From assembly GCA_947573135.1 (NCBI GenBank), contig CANPDU010000022.1, forward strand, positions 1-53,154: DNA of 53,154 nt. The letters run 5' to 3'. The notes below the pieces were generated by a model, which was not told the origin of the DNA, searched no databases, and worked only from the letters and a program-made list of their open reading frames with translations. The stretch is from an uncultured Bacteroidales bacterium. Lineage in GTDB: Bacteria > Bacteroidota > Bacteroidia > Bacteroidales > Muribaculaceae. This document shows positions 16,516-25,248 of the stretch, piece by piece. Every line of letters starts with the position of its first letter. Position 1 is the stretch's first letter. The position numbers and the translations under genes are program-made.

Positions 16516-18234
16516 TCAATTGTTTGCGATCTTGATAACAGAAACGGAACCGTCGTTGCGGATACCTTTTGCAACGTACACACCACCGTCAAGACCGAGG
16601 TCGATGTTGCCGGCCGGCTGATCGAACGATTTAACGACAGCGCCGCTGATGTTGAAGATTTCAACAGAAGCGAAACCTGCGGGGACTGAAAGCTGACCGT
16701 CGGCGTTGATCCGAAGATCTTTATTGCCGCCGATGACGGTAGCAGTGATGCCTGAAGTTGCAGTCATGTCGAATACGACACTCTCAGCAACATAGTCACT
16801 CCACGGACAGTCATTCCAGAAGACGATAACGCTCATGTCGGGAGTTGCAATAGTCATACCTGTGTAGATTACTTCCTCGATAATGTCGTTCCATTCTTCG
16901 TCATGTCCGGTTACAACTTCATGACTCATATTCTCGACGATCCATTTACCATATTCAGGAGAACGCGCGCTGATGTATTTGTCGATTGTTGTGACTTGAC
17001 CGTCCTGATAGACATAACCGGTCATGGGAGTCGAACCTGACCCGTTACCGCCGAGTATAATACCATTGTCGGCGACATAAGTAGGCGCGAAGTTGGGGAT
17101 GTCGTCGGGAATGTTCAGTTCGCCGGTCTCGATATCGACGGTCGACACTTTGTAGATGGTTTTCGGGAACCATGCAAAGGGATCAGAATCGTCCATTTTT
17201 TCGATTGGAGAAACAATAGTCTTTCCATCGGTAGATAGAAGGGCATTGTTAAATGAGAAGTTCGGAGAGTCAGAAATGACATTGTTGCGGTAAGTATTGT
17301 AAGCAGTAGATTTTTCGTCCCATACTTCAAATACTTTATTATATTCAGCAAGATCAGCATTATATTTGGCCAATTCCTCTTCCGACATATAGTCTTCGGC
17401 TTCAGGATATTCGCCTGTATAAGTCTTACGGTATTCAGCGAGAGCAGCCTGATATTTGGCTAATTCCTCTTCCGTCATATAGTCTTCGGCATTAGGACGC
17501 TCTGGGCATTCGCCGGGATCTTCAACAGCTTCGAGGCTATTAGGATTGAAATATTTCTCAGTTGGCAGTGAGTAACTCCATTTGCCTTCGGAGTCCTGCT
17601 TATAGAGTACCGGAACAGTCATCATGCCGCATCCAAACTGCATCTGGCCGACGATTGTTTTCCCGTCATTAGAGATAGACAGAGCTGTAACGTACTGGGG
17701 CTTTTCTCCGAAAAAATCCTTTGTCGGATATGGCAGAGGATTGGGGTCGCCGTATGTGCCGTCGGCGTTACGTTCCCAATATACAGGGAGCTGCATGAGC
17801 TGGTAGTCGATGCCGCTCTGACCGATGTTGCCGCAGATACGCGAACCATCGTCAGTGATGCCATGACACAGATTGACGTTCTGAGGATTAGGGACTTTAA
17901 GGTCATGCCATGTGCCGTTCTGGAAGTAAGAGGCAGTGCCGTTTGCTGTTGTAGAGCCGAGGATAATGCTGCCGTCGGGAGTGAGAGCGTTTCCGTAACC
18001 GAATGAGTATTCGTTTTCATCGTCAGGAAAGAAAGATGTGACGGAGCCGTCAACGAGGTCATAAATATCGACGCTTCCATAAACGCTTGAAAGAAGATAG
18101 CGGCCGTTGTCGGAAATGTGAACGAAAGACGCGCCAAATTCACCGGTGTAAATGGTTGGTGTGGCTGCGGCGACAGTTAATGGAACAGACACACAAGCGG
18201 CTGCCGCAAGACAAACGAGTAAAGATTTTTTCAT
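16516..18234 (-). CDS. T9SS-type secreted protein with propeller-like N-terminus and tandem repeat
   Basis: A 572-residue secreted protein without a recognised named family. It has a signal peptide (1 to about 23), then blades with repeated motifs of the type SISNDGKTIVG and ALTPDGSIILGS, as in WD40-like/beta-propeller proteins. Residues about 246-305 hold two copies of a 30-residue charged helical unit (AEDYMTEEELAKYQAALAEY and AEDYMSEEELAKYNADLAEY). The C-terminus (VEIFNISGAVV, then GGVYVAKGI, VIKIANN) fits a T9SS sorting domain. It has its own promoter at 18366-18398 and precedes the TlpA/Omp28 operon. Confidence 0.75.
   Translation of the reverse strand: MKKSLLVCLAAAACVSVPLTVAAATPTIYTGEFGASFVHISDNGRYLLSSVYGSVDIYDLVDGSVTSFFPDDENEYSFGYGNALTPDGSIILGSTTANGTASYFQNGTWHDLKVPNPQNVNLCHGITDDGSRICGNIGQSGIDYQLMQLPVYWERNADGTYGDPNPLPYPTKDFFGEKPQYVTALSISNDGKTIVGQMQFGCGMMTVPVLYKQDSEGKWSYSLPTEKYFNPNSLEAVEDPGECPERPNAEDYMTEEELAKYQAALAEYRKTYTGEYPEAEDYMSEEELAKYNADLAEYNKVFEVWDEKSTAYNTYRNNVISDSPNFSFNNALLSTDGKTIVSPIEKMDDSDPFAWFPKTIYKVSTVDIETGELNIPDDIPNFAPTYVADNGIILGGNGSGSTPMTGYVYQDGQVTTIDKYISARSPEYGKWIVENMSHEVVTGHDEEWNDIIEEVIYTGMTIATPDMSVIVFWNDCPWSDYVAESVVFDMTATSGITATVIGGNKDLRINADGQLSVPAGFASVEIFNISGAVVKSFDQPAGNIDLGLDGGVYVAKGIRNDGSVSVIKIANN
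17340..17520 (-). repeat. 90-bp in-frame tandem duplication
   Basis: Two near-identical 90-bp units (for example CAATTCCTCTTCCG at 17371 and TAATTCCTCTTCCG at 17461) lie inside the secreted-protein gene. The period is exactly 30 codons, so the reading frame is preserved. Confidence 0.8.
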
Positions 18235-18365
18235 AAGTTAAGAAATAAATTAAGTTAACAAAAAGAACGGCAACCGATGAAGAATGGAAAGTTCTGGAAT
18301 AGCTTTTTCGTAAAAAATAACCTGGATTATCTATTTTAGATCGGCATTGTTCGATAAATACGCTG

Positions 18366-18398
18366 CAAAGGTAATTAAAAAAAGTTCATAAAAACAAA
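18366..18398 (-). promoter_or_regulatory. Bacteroidota-type promoter for the secreted-protein gene
   Basis: The minus strand has TTTG (18398 to 18395), a 21-base spacer, and TACCTTTG (18373 to 18366), matching the -33 and -7 boxes. The leader to the ATG at 18234 would be about 125 bases. Confidence 0.65.
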
Positions 18399-18429
18399 TA
18401 TATCGGAATAAAAATTGCGAAAATAAAAA

Positions 18430-18465
18430 ATATGCTGCGTTTTTTTAATATATAACGCAGCATAT
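18430..18465 (-). terminator. intrinsic terminator, originally of uvrA
   Basis: A perfect 12-bp stem (ATATGCTGCGTT with AACGCAGCATAT) around a 12-base AT loop is followed on the minus strand by a T-rich run. It lies only 28 bases beyond the IS remnant. If the element is removed in thought, it sits about 30 bases after the uvrA stop, so it is probably the uvrA terminator. Confidence 0.8.
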
Positions 18466-18474
18466 ATTGGATGA

Positions 18475-18810
18475 CTAAATGATGATTTTTTTAAGACCCC
18501 GTTCCCCAATATTAGTTAACGCTGGGGCGGTCAATCGTCGTGCAGATGAGTTCGCGCAGTGAGGGAGCAATGCGGTTGCATTGTGACCGAAACAAACGGA
18601 CGCAGATGCATGGCGATTGGCCGAGGCGATGGTAATTCCCGTTAACGATTGGGCCAGTCCCGTACGTACGCTTGGGCTATCGATGACGGCAACTGTCGGT
18701 GGTGTCTGTTTTTCTTTCGAAACCCTTGCGACATCATTCAATTCCTGTGTCAGACGGTCAAAAAATCCGGTTGAAATCCACTTGCGGTAAAATTCATATA
18801 CGGTACGCCA
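18475..18810 (-). pseudogene. IS5-family transposase fragment
   Basis: Reading the minus strand from 18810 gives WRTVYEFYRKWISTGFFDRL, then VAVIDSPSVRTG, which are the hallmark pre-DDE helix and first catalytic Asp region of IS5-type (DUF4096/transposase 11) transposases. After SVRTG the similarity stops: the remainder of the catalytic domain is missing, and the frame runs out through the left inverted repeat. Upstream, a TAA stop directly precedes the Trp codon, so the N-terminus is lost as well. Confidence 0.75.
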
Positions 18811-18979
18811 TTAATTTATTGTGTTGTAACGAATTAAAATTACCTGAGTATCGCATTTCTCCGGCGCTTTTTGCCTTGTTCCTCAGTCACGTAGCTACGG
18901 CTACGCTCCTTCGTTACAAGACAAAAATCACTCAGAGATATGCGCCCCCAGCATTAACAAATATTGGGGAACGGGGTCT
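18494..18979 (-). mobile_element. degenerate 486-bp IS5-like element or MITE
   Basis: Both ends carry near-perfect inverted repeats of at least 20 bp beginning AGACCCCGTTCCCCAATATT, with similarity continuing for about 35 bases. They are flanked by a 2-bp TA duplication (18492-18493 and 18980-18981). Inside is a fragment of an IS5-family transposase and a short hairpin (18890-18905). The element is far below the size of an active IS5 (about 1.0-1.3 kb), so it cannot move on its own. It lies between uvrA and its terminator, and its terminal base forms part of the uvrA stop codon. Confidence 0.8.
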
Positions 18980-21792
18980 TACAGCTTGTCTTTCAGAAAT
19001 GCGGCTGTGTGGCCAAGTCCCGAAGCCACAATTTCCTCGGGCGTGCCAGTGGCAACGAGTGAGCCTCCGGCTTCGCCGCCGTCAGGACCGATGTCGATGA
19101 TATTGTCGGCGCACTTGATCACTTCAAGGTTATGTTCGATTATTATTAATGTGTGTCCTTGTCTGAGCAGTTTTTCAAAAGAATCGAGCAGGACGTGGAT
19201 GTCGTGGAAATGAAGTCCGGTCGTCGGCTCGTCGAATATGAAAAGAGTCGGTTCGGGTTTTTCCTGAGCAAGAAACCAGGCGAGTTTGACGCGCTGGTTT
19301 TCGCCCCCCGAAAGAGTCGAAGACGACTGCCCGAGTTTTATATAACCGAGCCCGACATCCTGAAGAGGCTTTAGACGGCGGACAATTCGGCGTTCGGTTG
19401 CTCCGTCGGTCTCTGAGAAGAATTCGATCGCCTGACTGACGGTCATGTCGAGCACGTCATAGATGTTTTTGCCGCGGTATTCGACTTCGAGCACCTCGGC
19501 TTTGAATCGCTTGCCGTGGCACGACTCGCACGGCACGACAATGTCGGCCATAAACTGCATCTCGATGGTGATCGACCCTTCGCCCTTGCACTCTTCGCAG
19601 CGGCCGCCTTCGGCATTGAAAGAGAAATAGGCCGGAGTAAATCCCATCTGGCGCGAGTGTTGCTGATCGGCGAACAGGGATCGTATCTCGTCGTATGCCT
19701 TAAGGTAAGTCGCCGGATTTGACCGGGAAGATTTACCTATGGGGTTCTGATCGACAAATTCGACTGACGATATCCGCCTGATGTCGCCTTTGAGAGATCT
19801 GAAGGCTCCGGGTGCGTCGCCCGGGTTGCCGAGCTCGCGCTGGAGACCACGGTACAATATATCTCTTACAAGAGTGGACTTGCCGGAGCCGCTGACGCCG
19901 GTCACAACGTTCATCACGCCGAGCGGGAAACGGACAGTGAGATTCTTCAGATTGTGTTCGGTTGCGCCGTTCACCTCAATGTAGCTTGACGAACGCCGTC
20001 GCGAGCGCGGCACGTCGATTTTTTCGGCACCGGAGAGATAGCGTAGTGTGTGACTGCGGGGTGCAAGGCGCTCCGCCTCATCGGGATTACCGGGCACCGG
20101 TCCTTCATAGACTATCTCTCCGCCGAGACGTCCGGCGTCGGGGCCGACATCGATGATCATGTCGGCGGCGCGCATTATTTCTTCGTCATGCTCAACGACA
20201 ATGACTGTGTTGCCGAGAGCTTTGAGTTTCTCGAGGACGCGGATCAATCGGTCGGTGTCGCGCGGATGCAGACCGATCGACGGTTCGTCGAGTATATAAA
20301 GCGATCCGACAAGGCTGCTGCCGAGAGATGTCGCAAGGTTGATGCGCTGGCTCTCGCCACCTGACAGGGAGTTGCTGAGACGGTCGAGAGTAAGATAGCC
20401 GAGTCCGACCTCATCGAGAAAGGTCAGTCGGTTGCGGATCTCTACCAGCAGGCGTGCGGCTATTTTGGAGTCGCGTTCATCAAGTCGCAGATTTTCAAAC
20501 CATTGGTTTAAGCGTTTGATCGGCATTCTGACTATATCGCCGACCGAGAGACCGTTGATTTTGACGTAAGCGGTTTCGGGTCTGAGTCTTGAGCCGTGGC
20601 ACGACGGGCAGACGGTCTTCCCTCGGTAACGTGCGATCATAACCCTATACTGTATCTGGTGTCGCTGAGAGTCGAGCCATTGAAAAAAACGATCGATCGA
20701 CGGCATCTCGCTTCCGTCGCCGTGCCAAAGCAGATCGCGCTGGCTTTCGGTCAGATCTGCATAGGCCGTATGTATGGGAAAATCGTTGGCTGCGGCCCAC
20801 GATATAAATTCACGTTTCCATTTACCCATGACTTCACTGCGCCAGCATGCCACAGCGCCTTCGTAGACGGTGAGTGAACGGTCGGGCACGACGAGGTTTT
20901 CGTCTATTCCGATGATTTTGCCGAAGCCTTCGCATTCCGGACACGCACCGTATGGATTATTGAAATTGAACATCTGGTCCGACGGTTCGAGGAAAGCGAT
21001 GCCGTCGGCCTCGAAGCGCTTTGAGAATGTTTTGCGGACAACGCCGCTGTCGGTCCACGCGAGGAGAACACATTCGTCATGACCTTCGAAGAATGCCGTT
21101 TCGGCAGAGTCGGCCAGACGCGACTGCTCATCGCCGCTTCGAGCGACGGCGAGTCGGTCTATCAGCAGGTCGTAAGTGTCGGTTGTCGCGGATTTGTCGC
21201 CGATCAGATCTGATATCAGGTGAAAGCCGCCTTCGTGGTCGACGAGTCGCGAGAAGCCTTCTTTCTGATAAATTTCGAGCTGAGCTGCGAACGGCCGTCC
21301 TTCAGGCAGGCTTATGGGCGCGGCGACGGCGATACGCGTCCCCTCAGGCATAGCTGCGGCAGCGGCCATTATGTCCTCGACCGACTGTTTTTTGACCTCT
21401 TCGCCCGAAACCGGCGAATATGTGCGGCCTATTCGGCCAAAAAGCATGCGGATATAGTCGTAGATTTCTGTCGATGTTCCGACAGTTGACCGCGGATTGC
21501 GCGTGTTGACCTTCTGCTCGATGGCTATAGCCGGCGGCAGACCTCTGATGAAGTCGCACTCGGGCTTGCGGAGTTTGCCGAGAAACTGACGCGCATAGCT
21601 TGACAGGCTCTCGACATAACGGCGCCGCCCTTCGGCATAGAGCGTGTCAAAAGCCAGCGACGACTTTCCGGATCCGGAAAGCCCGGTGACGACGATAAAT
21701 TTGCCTCGCGGCAGTTCGACGCTGATGTTTTTTAGGTTATTGACACGTGCGCCACGCACGATTATATTTTGTTGCTCCTTTTTCTTTGACAT
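18979..21792 (-). CDS. uvrA: excinuclease ABC subunit A
   Basis: UvrA is the damage-recognition ATPase of nucleotide excision repair. At 937 residues it is full length. Two ABC modules are visible with Walker [14 protein letters not shown] near the N-terminus and [13 protein letters not shown] in the second half, signature motifs LSGGESQRI and LSGGENQRV, and zinc-finger cysteines (CPECEG, CPSCHG; CEECKG, CESCHG). A -7 box TATCTTTG (minus, 21826-21819) lies 26 bases before the ATG. The stop codon TAA uses the last base of the adjacent IS remnant. Confidence 0.98.
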   Translation of the reverse strand: MSKKKEQQNIIVRGARVNNLKNISVELPRGKFIVVTGLSGSGKSSLAFDTLYAEGRRRYVESLSSYARQFLGKLRKPECDFIRGLPPAIAIEQKVNTRNPRSTVGTSTEIYDYIRMLFGRIGRTYSPVSGEEVKKQSVEDIMAAAAAMPEGTRIAVAAPISLPEGRPFAAQLEIYQKEGFSRLVDHEGGFHLISDLIGDKSATTDTYDLLIDRLAVARSGDEQSRLADSAETAFFEGHDECVLLAWTDSGVVRKTFSKRFEADGIAFLEPSDQMFNFNNPYGACPECEGFGKIIGIDENLVVPDRSLTVYEGAVACWRSEVMGKWKREFISWAAANDFPIHTAYADLTESQRDLLWHGDGSEMPSIDRFFQWLDSQRHQIQYRVMIARYRGKTVCPSCHGSRLRPETAYVKINGLSVGDIVRMPIKRLNQWFENLRLDERDSKIAARLLVEIRNRLTFLDEVGLGYLTLDRLSNSLSGGESQRINLATSLGSSLVGSLYILDEPSIGLHPRDTDRLIRVLEKLKALGNTVIVVEHDEEIMRAADMIIDVGPDAGRLGGEIVYEGPVPGNPDEAERLAPRSHTLRYLSGAEKIDVPRSRRRSSSYIEVNGATEHNLKNLTVRFPLGVMNVVTGVSGSGKSTLVRDILYRGLQRELGNPGDAPGAFRSLKGDIRRISSVEFVDQNPIGKSSRSNPATYLKAYDEIRSLFADQQHSRQMGFTPAYFSFNAEGGRCEECKGEGSITIEMQFMADIVVPCESCHGKRFKAEVLEVEYRGKNIYDVLDMTVSQAIEFFSETDGATERRIVRRLKPLQDVGLGYIKLGQSSSTLSGGENQRVKLAWFLAQEKPEPTLFIFDEPTTGLHFHDIHVLLDSFEKLLRQGHTLIIIEHNLEVIKCADNIIDIGPDGGEAGGSLVATGTPEEIVASGLGHTAAFLKDKL

Positions 21793-21818
21793 AAGGTGTG
21801 TTGGCTATGTGGATTCAA

Positions 21819-21826
21819 CAAAGATA
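21819..21826 (-). promoter_or_regulatory. -7 box of uvrA
   Basis: The minus strand reads TATCTTTG, a full consensus match, 26 bases upstream of the uvrA ATG. No clear TTTG is seen 19-21 bases further up. No LexA-type palindrome was recognised. Confidence 0.5.
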
Positions 21827-21907
21827 CGAAAAGAATATGAAGCGGCGTGTAATTTTTAAGTAACTTTACCGTCTAATAGGAAAATTCAATACCAATCATA
21901 TCTGAAA

Positions 21908-22852
21908 ATGGACAATAACATTCTGAAGGCCGAAAATATAGTCAAGACCTTCACAAAGCACACGGCTCTCGACGATGTGACGATCGAAGTGCCCCGCGGC
22001 AAAGTCTACGGTCTCCTCGGTCCCAACGGCGCTGGCAAGACGACGCTGATAAGGATAATCAATCATATAACGGCTCCCGACAGCGGAACGGTGACTTTCA
22101 ACGGCCATCGTCTGACGGCTGCCGATGTAGCCAATATCGGATATCTGCCCGAGGAGCGCGGTCTCTATAAAAAAATGAAAGTCGGCGATCAGGCGATCTT
22201 TTTCGCAAGGCTCAAGGGCCTGAGTAAAAATGATGCCACTCGTGCGCTGAAAGAGTGGTTCGAGCGTCTCGAAATTTCATCGTGGTGGGACCGCAAGGTC
22301 GAAGAACTGTCGAAGGGTATGGCACAAAAGGTGCAGTTTATCGTTACCGTTCTTCACAAACCCGAACTCCTGATCTTCGACGAACCGTTCTCCGGTTTTG
22401 ACCCTATCAATGCCAATGTACTCAAACGCGAGATACTGCATCTGCGCGACGAGGGTGCCACGGTTATATTCTCGACCCACAATATGGCCAGTGTCGAGGA
22501 ATTGTGCGACAATATAAGCCTTATCAACAAGTCGCACAATATATTGACCGGCAGCGTCCGCGAGCTGCGCCGCGAGTATTCTGACAATTCGTTTGAATTC
22601 AGTTTTCTCGGAGAGCAGAGCAAGCTCGAAGAGACTCTACGTCCGCTTGTGCGCGAGATGGAGGGCAAAGGCATCGACCGCGACGGTTTCCTGTCGCTGT
22701 CGCTGAAACTCAATTCGGGCGACGATCTCCGCGAGGCCATAGCGCGGGCCAACGGCGCGGTCGATCTGAGATCGTTCCGCCAGGTGTTGCCGAGTATGGA
22801 TGAAATATTTATCCGCTCGGTCGAAATGTTTAACCAGAACAATCCGCAGTAA
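21908..22852 (+). CDS. ABC transporter ATP-binding protein, NatA-like
   Basis: A 314-residue ABC ATPase with Walker A GPNGAGKTTL (residues 38-47), signature LSKGMAQKVQ, Walker B LLIFDEPFSGFDP and the H-loop STHN. The extra C-terminal domain of about 90 residues (after 215) is typical of NatA-type exporters (the DUF4162 region). The permease starts 2 bases after the stop, so the two form an export pair. The -7-like TAACTTTA at 21861-21868 may be its promoter. The substrate is unknown; sodium export is only the family archetype. Confidence 0.93.
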   Translation: MDNNILKAENIVKTFTKHTALDDVTIEVPRGKVYGLLGPNGAGKTTLIRIINHITAPDSGTVTFNGHRLTAADVANIGYLPEERGLYKKMKVGDQAIFFARLKGLSKNDATRALKEWFERLEISSWWDRKVEELSKGMAQKVQFIVTVLHKPELLIFDEPFSGFDPINANVLKREILHLRDEGATVIFSTHNMASVEELCDNISLINKSHNILTGSVRELRREYSDNSFEFSFLGEQSKLEETLRPLVREMEGKGIDRDGFLSLSLKLNSGDDLREAIARANGAVDLRSFRQVLPSMDEIFIRSVEMFNQNNPQ

Positions 22853-22854
22853 TC

Positions 22855-24114
22855 ATGAATTCCCAGCTTTCAACTATCATAACGCGTGAATATCTCGAAC
22901 GCGTCAAACGTAAAAGTTTTATAATATCGACTATCCTTATGCCGGTGTTTATGGTGCTTCTTATGGCGTTGCCGGCACTGATAGCGATATTCTCGACTCC
23001 GGAAGAGAAGGAAATAGCCGTGGTCGACGAATCAGGTGTTATCGCCAAAACTCTTCAAAACGGCGACGAGACAAAATTTGTAGTCACGCAGGCGACTCTG
23101 GCCGATCTGACCGACAATGAAGATTACTATGGTGTGCTTGTGATAGGCAAGGATATAGTCGACAACCCTTCGGCTGTTACGCTTTACACTCACTCCGCGT
23201 CGTCGATGCAGCTTGAGAATGCTATCGCGCGTCAGATCAAGGAGACGGTTGAGTCGATACGACTGCGGCGTTACAATATCGAAAATCTCAGTGAGATTCT
23301 CGCGGCTGTCAATGCCGATGTTAAACTGCAGACATTCCGCATCGACAGTGACGAGACCTCTGAGACATCGTCGACATTGAGCTACTTCATCGGCATTATA
23401 ATGTCATTTATGCTCTACATGTTCATCCTGCTTTACGGCCAGATGGTTATGACTTCTATTATCGAGGAGAAAAACAACCGCGTGCTTGAGATTGTCGTCT
23501 CATCGGTCAAACCAAGCTATCTGATGCTCGGCAAGATAATCGGCATAGGGCTTGTTGCCATAACCCAGATACTCATATGGGCGATAATAATCATGTCGTT
23601 CACATTCTGGGTAATGCCTTCGCTCGTTGCAGGTATCGCCGGTGGAGCTGATCCTGAAATGATGGCAGCTCTGGGTCTTCTCGGCGACGGATCTTATATG
23701 CTTACGCTTTTCGTGTATCTGATTTTGTTTCTTGTCGGCGGCTATCTGTTCTACTCGTCGATCTACGCCGCGATCGGTTCGGCAGTCGACAATATCCAGG
23801 ATGCAAGTCAGCTTCAGACATTTGCTGTGCTGCCTATAATAATAGGCATGGTGCTTGCCCCGTCGGTTGTCGGTGATCCGATGTCGAGTTTTGCAACTTG
23901 GGTGTCGATAATTCCGTTCACGTCGCCGATGGTGATGATGGCCCGAATTCCGTTCGATATTCCCGTATGGCAGATCATCACCTCGCTGGTGCTTCTCTAT
24001 GCGACATTCCTATTTATGATCTGGCTCTCCGCCAAGATTTACAGAGTCGGCATATTCATGTATGGCAAAAAGCCCACGATCGGCGAATTAATCCGCTGGG
24101 CACGATATAAGTAA
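22855..24114 (+). CDS. ABC-2 type permease, NatB-like
   Basis: A 419-residue membrane protein. It has one N-terminal helix (about 22-43), a large extracytoplasmic loop (about 44-180), then five or six helices from about 180 to 400, the ABC-2 exporter arrangement. It contains the motif EEKNNRVLEIVVSSVKP, seen in ABC-2 permeases after the second helix. It is coupled with the ATPase at 21908-22852. It ends upstream of a strong hairpin terminator. Confidence 0.93.
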   Translation: MNSQLSTIITREYLERVKRKSFIISTILMPVFMVLLMALPALIAIFSTPEEKEIAVVDESGVIAKTLQNGDETKFVVTQATLADLTDNEDYYGVLVIGKDIVDNPSAVTLYTHSASSMQLENAIARQIKETVESIRLRRYNIENLSEILAAVNADVKLQTFRIDSDETSETSSTLSYFIGIIMSFMLYMFILLYGQMVMTSIIEEKNNRVLEIVVSSVKPSYLMLGKIIGIGLVAITQILIWAIIIMSFTFWVMPSLVAGIAGGADPEMMAALGLLGDGSYMLTLFVYLILFLVGGYLFYSSIYAAIGSAVDNIQDASQLQTFAVLPIIIGMVLAPSVVGDPMSSFATWVSIIPFTSPMVMMARIPFDIPVWQIITSLVLLYATFLFMIWLSAKIYRVGIFMYGKKPTIGELIRWARYK

Positions 24115-24145
24115 CGCAATCACTGCGTTTGCATAAATAAACACA

Positions 24146-24195
24146 GCTTTCCGGCAGATTTAATATATTTTTTGAAATATATTCTGTCGGAAAGC
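24146..24195 (+). terminator. long hairpin terminator after the ABC exporter
   Basis: GCTTTCCGGCAGA pairs with TCTGTCGGAAAGC (one G-T wobble), extended by an AT-rich stem (ATATATTT with AAATATAT) after a small bulge. It is followed by GTTTGTCTT. It separates the ABC operon from rpoD. Confidence 0.7.
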
Positions 24196-24228
24196 GTTTG
24201 TCTTACATGATTATCAAAAATAAATTCG

Positions 24229-24236
24229 TAACTTTG
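24229..24236 (+). promoter_or_regulatory. -7 box of rpoD
   Basis: TAACTTTG matches TAnnTTTG and lies 37 bases before the rpoD ATG. The nearest TTTG upstream (24197-24200) is 28 bases away, longer than the usual 19-21. Confidence 0.45.
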
Positions 24237-24273
24237 CACGAATTTGCAATAAATAGGCAATAACGCGTGACAC

Positions 24274-25134
24274 ATGAGACAATTAAAAATCACTAAATCC
24301 ATTACAAACCGCGAAAGCGCCTCGCTCGACAAATATCTTCAGGAGATAGGCCGCGAGGAACTTATAACTGTAGAAGAAGAAGTTGAACTCGCCCAGCGTA
24401 TACGTCAGGGTGATCAGGCTGCTCTTGAGAAACTCACAAGAGCCAATCTTCGTTTCGTGGTATCGGTGGCAAAACAATATCAGAATCAGGGGCTTTCACT
24501 CCCCGATCTTATCAACGAGGGCAATCTCGGTCTGATCAAGGCTGCCCGTAAGTTTGACGAGACCCGTGGTTTTAAATTTATTTCTTATGCCGTATGGTGG
24601 ATCCGTCAGTCGATCCTTCAGGCCTTGGCCGAACAGTCGCGTATCGTGCGTCTGCCTCTCAACCAGGTTGGTTCGCTTAATAAAATCAGCAAGGCTCTCT
24701 CGAAGTTCGAGCAGGAGAACGAACGCCGTCCGTCGCCCGAAGAACTTGCCGAAACGCTTGATGTGCCTGTCGAAAAGATTGCCGACACGCTGAAAGTGTC
24801 CGGCCGCCATATCTCGGTTGACGCTCCTTTCGTCGAGGGTGAGGACAACAGTCTGCTTGATGTGCTGACTAATGATGATTCTCCAATGGCTGACGCCTCG
24901 CTCAATCAGGAATCACTTTCAAACGAGGTCGAACGAGCTCTTCGTCAGCTTCATGAGCGTGAGCGCGAGATCCTCAAGATGTTCTTCGGAATCGGTTGTC
25001 AGGAAATGACTCTTGAAGAAATCGGCGCTAAGTTTGATCTTACCCGCGAACGAGTCCGTCAGATCAAGGAAAAGGCTATCCGCCGGCTTAAAGGTCAGCG
25101 TAGCCGTCTGCTGAAATCTTATCTCGGCTCATAA
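24274..25134 (+). CDS. rpoD: primary sigma factor (RpoD/SigA, Bacteroidota type)
   Basis: The housekeeping sigma factor that directs RNA polymerase to TTTG/TAnnTTTG promoters in Bacteroidota. At 286 residues it lacks the long acidic region 1.1 and the non-conserved region of proteobacterial sigma70, as is normal for this phylum. Region 1.2 ([16 protein letters not shown]), region 2 ([18 protein letters not shown], then [13 protein letters not shown]), region 3 and region 4 with its helix-turn-helix ([19 protein letters not shown]) are all present. It is monocistronic, followed by an intrinsic terminator. Confidence 0.97.
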   Translation: MRQLKITKSITNRESASLDKYLQEIGREELITVEEEVELAQRIRQGDQAALEKLTRANLRFVVSVAKQYQNQGLSLPDLINEGNLGLIKAARKFDETRGFKFISYAVWWIRQSILQALAEQSRIVRLPLNQVGSLNKISKALSKFEQENERRPSPEELAETLDVPVEKIADTLKVSGRHISVDAPFVEGEDNSLLDVLTNDDSPMADASLNQESLSNEVERALRQLHEREREILKMFFGIGCQEMTLEEIGAKFDLTRERVRQIKEKAIRRLKGQRSRLLKSYLGS

Positions 25135-25153
25135 GACATTTTAATGAGATATT

Positions 25154-25187
25154 CAGGCGATTTCTAAACGAGATCGCCTGTTTTTGT
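25154..25187 (+). terminator. intrinsic terminator of rpoD
   Basis: A perfect 8-bp stem CAGGCGAT/ATCGCCTG with an 11-base loop, followed by TTTTTGTTT, 20 bases past the rpoD stop. Confidence 0.85.
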
Positions 25188-25212
25188 TTATGGCCATGTC
25201 GCGGGAAATCCG

Positions 25213-25220
25213 TACTTTTG
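25213..25220 (+). promoter_or_regulatory. -7 box of the GH20 gene
   Basis: TACTTTTG matches TAnnTTTG, 28 bases before the ATG. A TTTG at 25183-25186 is 26 bases upstream, which is too far for a good -33 box. Confidence 0.4.
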
Positions 25221-25248
25221 CTAACAGAACCCTTTATATCCTGATTTT

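Noticed and set aside
17340-17520. Possible CRISPR or satellite repeat
   Set aside because: There are only two units, with an exact 30-codon period inside a coding frame; it is a protein repeat. No CRISPR array was seen anywhere in the window.
24274-25134. Sigma factor seemingly truncated compared with E. coli RpoD
   Set aside because: Lack of region 1.1 and of the large non-conserved region is normal for Bacteroidota primary sigma factors; all needed regions are present.
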